Both the position numbers and the translations under genes were made by a program. A stretch of 64,000 nt of DNA from Apostichopus japonicus. Taxonomy: Eukaryota > Echinodermata > Holothuroidea > Aspidochirotida > Stichopodidae. Positions within the stretch are counted from its first letter, which is position 1, and each line of letters begins with the position of its first letter. Below are positions 62,001-64,000 of the stretch, piece by piece. The notes beneath the pieces were generated by a model, which had not been told where the DNA came from, ran no database searches, and saw only the letters and a list, made by a program, of their open reading frames with translations. Location of the stretch: positions 29,286,168-29,350,167 of the forward strand of contig NC_092569.1 in the NCBI RefSeq assembly GCF_037975245.1. The letters run 5' to 3'.

Positions 62001-63859
62001 AGTCTTTAAATCCTCAAATTGGGGTCATATTCTGACGTTAAATGTTCAACCAAATAAAGAAGTATGATGTATATACCTGGAAAAGTGAAAACAATCAAAT
62101 ATTACTTTTTGTTCATCAACATTACATCACTAAAACCTACCCTACTATCACATGTCTGTCTTTCTTTTCTAACAATACTTACTATGACCTTGATCTAAGT
62201 TTTGTATTTTTGGAGTTGGAATATATTTGTCGCTGTAATGTTCACACTGTTGGAATTCTTACGGACTGAACAACGACTGTGACGTCTATTGTTAAAGGCT
62301 TGTTGCATCAGTTTGGGGAACAGTAATCAAAGGGATGGCTGTGGCAACTGAACTCAACAAAAGTTACAATTCAGAACCCAAGGGGATAGTTTCAGGTTGC
62401 AATAACATACCAGGCCAGAAGAAGAACCAGCCAGAAGCAGAGACCTACCATCTGATTAATAACAGCCGAACATAGAAATAGTGAGAAATAAGCGAAATTA
62501 TCCTAAACAGCCATAAACCTAATTTCATAACCATAAACTTGTACCACCGAAAACGAAACAAATTGACAAATAAAATGCCCTCGAAATAATTTGGGCAGTC
62601 GGGACAAAGTGAAACATCTTCCTTGCATGTTCCTCTTGGTTTGTAAAATGCATTACAACTCGTTGATAACTTGGTCAAAGGATACATTCACTCACGAACA
62701 ACTGATGAGCAATGTAAGACGAGCTTGGACAACATAAAATGCAGACTTATTTTGTAGAAATTCACTAGGATTTTATTTAACAATCTTACCTTGGTTTTCT
62801 GCAAACTGTCTACTGGCTAGTAGTAAACCGGGTTCTTTGGGTTTAAATCTGGTGCCTTCTGGGTACACAATCATCCAAATCTGGAAGGACGAAGGTTGAC
62901 AATGGTGTCATTAGTTGCTATGGTAACATCTCATGAATATTCAGATGAAAATACCACAGAAAACAAATTTTGCTAAATTTGGTAAATTACAACAAAATCA
63001 ATTATGGCTGTCAAACGAATGTATCGGTAACATCTCATAAATATTGAGATGAAAATACCAAAGAGAACAAATTTGGCTAAATTTAGTAAATTACAACTAA
63101 ATCAATTATGGCAGTCAAACGAATGCATACATAACATCTCATTAATTTTCAGGTGAAATTACCAAAGAGAACAAGTTTTGCTTACCACACATACTTTCAA
63201 GGCATGTTAGTGTATACATATATATCAGAATTATTTGTACTGACAAGTCCCTGAACTGACAAATTTTCAGTTTTGATTTTAACTAGGCACCATAGCCTTG
63301 ATCAAAGTTGTGAACCATCAAATAATGAACTCATTGACTCACTACAACTCTTGTTGTAGAGCTGGGTTTTGTTTCCCTAGTTTTTCACCCTCTCTTGTGT
63401 TGAGCAACCTTTTAACTTGATTTATGAACTAACAAGATGGGTGCTACTTTGTTATTGCTTGCAGCTTGTGAGTTTAGGTTACACTACTGAATTGATTTTT
63501 TTATTTTTTACAAATTAAAGCATGAACTATACAAAGACAAAACATGGATGGACTATCCAGTTACGTAAGATCATAACTAAAATTCATTAAGACTTTTGAA
63601 AATAAGCCATGCTGAACACCTTAAAACTATCATTGTAATTAAGTTAGTTTCTCCAATTTCTACAGCAATAAGTTTTATTTGGGTAATAACAGAATCCTGG
63701 TTCAAATCCTGTTCTAGCAAAACAAAGAAATTACTGGGCTCTCTCTCAAAACAGACTTACCGGTAGTTTCTTCTCCCGAAAGTTGCTCAATCTCCTCATG
63801 ATCCTCTGTTTATTGCTCTCGTCGAAGTTGCGCCCTCTCTTGACGTATATTCCACCGTG
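59015..63859 (-). CDS. AGPAT5: AGPAT5-like 1-acylglycerol-3-phosphate acyltransferase, 5' end outside window
   Basis: Five minus-strand exons join in phase: 63859-63761, 62880-62790, 61917-61744, 60826-60715 and 59240-59015 (ending TGA), 702 nt, 233 aa. The first begins HGGIYVKRGRNFDE. The next carries the acceptor-binding EGTR motif (VYPEGTRFKP). Then come VLSPRYKATYLMV, AIYDVTIAYSG, QVHIHLRRIP and MLLDFYSASPE, in the order seen in AGPAT5. Hydrophobic C-terminal segments (PAFLFSCGLMVP, WIAGSLLCCFW) fit a membrane enzyme. The family converts lysophosphatidic to phosphatidic acid. About 130 N-terminal residues, including the catalytic HX4D box, must lie beyond 64,000. LCLAT1 and other AGPAT relatives fit less well. 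No break in the visible part. Confidence 0.85.
59584..60585. repeat. Minisatellite, 109-117-bp unit, nine copies
   Basis: The unit AATCT-CTTCCTTGAGTAAG, AGAGGGTTTAACCAGTC, AAATCAGGTTATATTCAACC, TATCTTGGATTTAATGGTC and AAGTTA-GA-CAGTGAGG begins at 59,584, 59,694, 59,803, 59,913, 60,026, 60,143, 60,256, 60,369 and 60,478. The middle copies are most alike, the edge copies more diverged, as expected from unequal exchange. It fills much of the last intron of the AGPAT5-like gene. Confidence 0.92.
61138..61490 (-). mobile_element. tRNA-derived SINE, family 3
   Basis: On the minus strand the head reads GGTCAAGTGGTTAAGGCAG (A box) and GGTTCGAGTCCTGGCC (B box). The body contains GGCACTTTATCTCC and TATAAATGGGGACTTG and the end is GGCCTTTGGTCTC. 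A truncated copy lies at 13,040-13,315. It lies in an AGPAT5-like intron. Confidence 0.8.
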
Positions 63860-64000
63860 CTATTTACCGGAGAGAAGAGTTGTCAATTAAATTAAAAGAT
63901 TAAATTGGATTAAAATGTTACCATACATGGACCAATCTTATCATCTCATCTGTCTTCTTCTTGCCTAGAGGCAAATAAGGCCTCAACAGAGTGTCTCCAT
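63860..64000 (-). other. AGPAT5-like intron, open at window edge
   Basis: Sequence upstream (on the minus strand) of the first visible exon, with a TAG acceptor at 63,860-63,862. No further exon could be recognised before the window ends. Confidence 0.5.

Noticed and set aside
63945-64000. Possible further AGPAT5 exon at the window edge
   Set aside because: A short open stretch exists on the minus strand but it shows none of the expected family residues before HGGIYVK and no clear donor.

Overview
The window is animal nuclear DNA: AT-rich, with spliced genes, GT-AG introns and many transposon remnants. The gene content and repeat style (tRNA-derived SINEs, hAT-like MITEs, CR1/L2-like LINE scraps, a tRNA-Leu-primed Ty3/gypsy element) suggest a marine invertebrate deuterostome, perhaps an echinoderm. 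That species guess is inference, not something the sequence proves.

Positions 1-12,000 hold no intact gene. They contain MITEs (one with a perfect 8-bp target duplication, nested in an older repeat), foldback repeats, satellites, a broken hAT transposase end (7,081-7,399), a retrotransposon gag scrap (10,654-10,875) and a SINE. From 12,072 to 16,298, on the minus strand, lie three exons of a RIDA (YjgF/UK114, imine deaminase) relative with an in-frame stop and missing exons, most likely a pseudogene. A full-length 5,980-bp Ty3/gypsy retrotransposon (16,859-22,838) follows. Its two 338-bp LTRs look identical, it is flanked by a 4-bp TAAT duplication, and it has separate gag and pol frames joined by a canonical -1 frameshift site. 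A LINE 3' end lies at about 23,890-24,145.

Positions 25,630-56,253 carry the core locus: HADHB (minus, 13 coding exons, 478 aa) and HADHA (plus, 21 coding exons, 764 aa), divergently arranged with 1,007 bp between start codons. They encode the beta and alpha subunits of the mitochondrial trifunctional protein, which performs the last three steps of long-chain fatty-acid beta-oxidation. All exon phases join without gaps, catalytic residues are kept, and the head-to-head layout matches the one known in mammals. Introns contain MITEs, SINEs, LINE fragments and minisatellites. Several tandem arrays begin at, or close to, 5' splice sites; in two HADHA exons the array repeats the exon tail together with its splice donor.

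An AGPAT5-like lysophosphatidic-acid acyltransferase lies convergent to HADHA on the minus strand (59,015-63,859). Its 5' exons, including the HX4D motif, lie beyond the window. A nine-copy minisatellite of about 110 bp fills much of its last intron. I saw no wholly new protein system. The most unusual features are the frameshift signal of the young gypsy element, the splice-donor tandem duplications, and the decayed RIDA-like locus.
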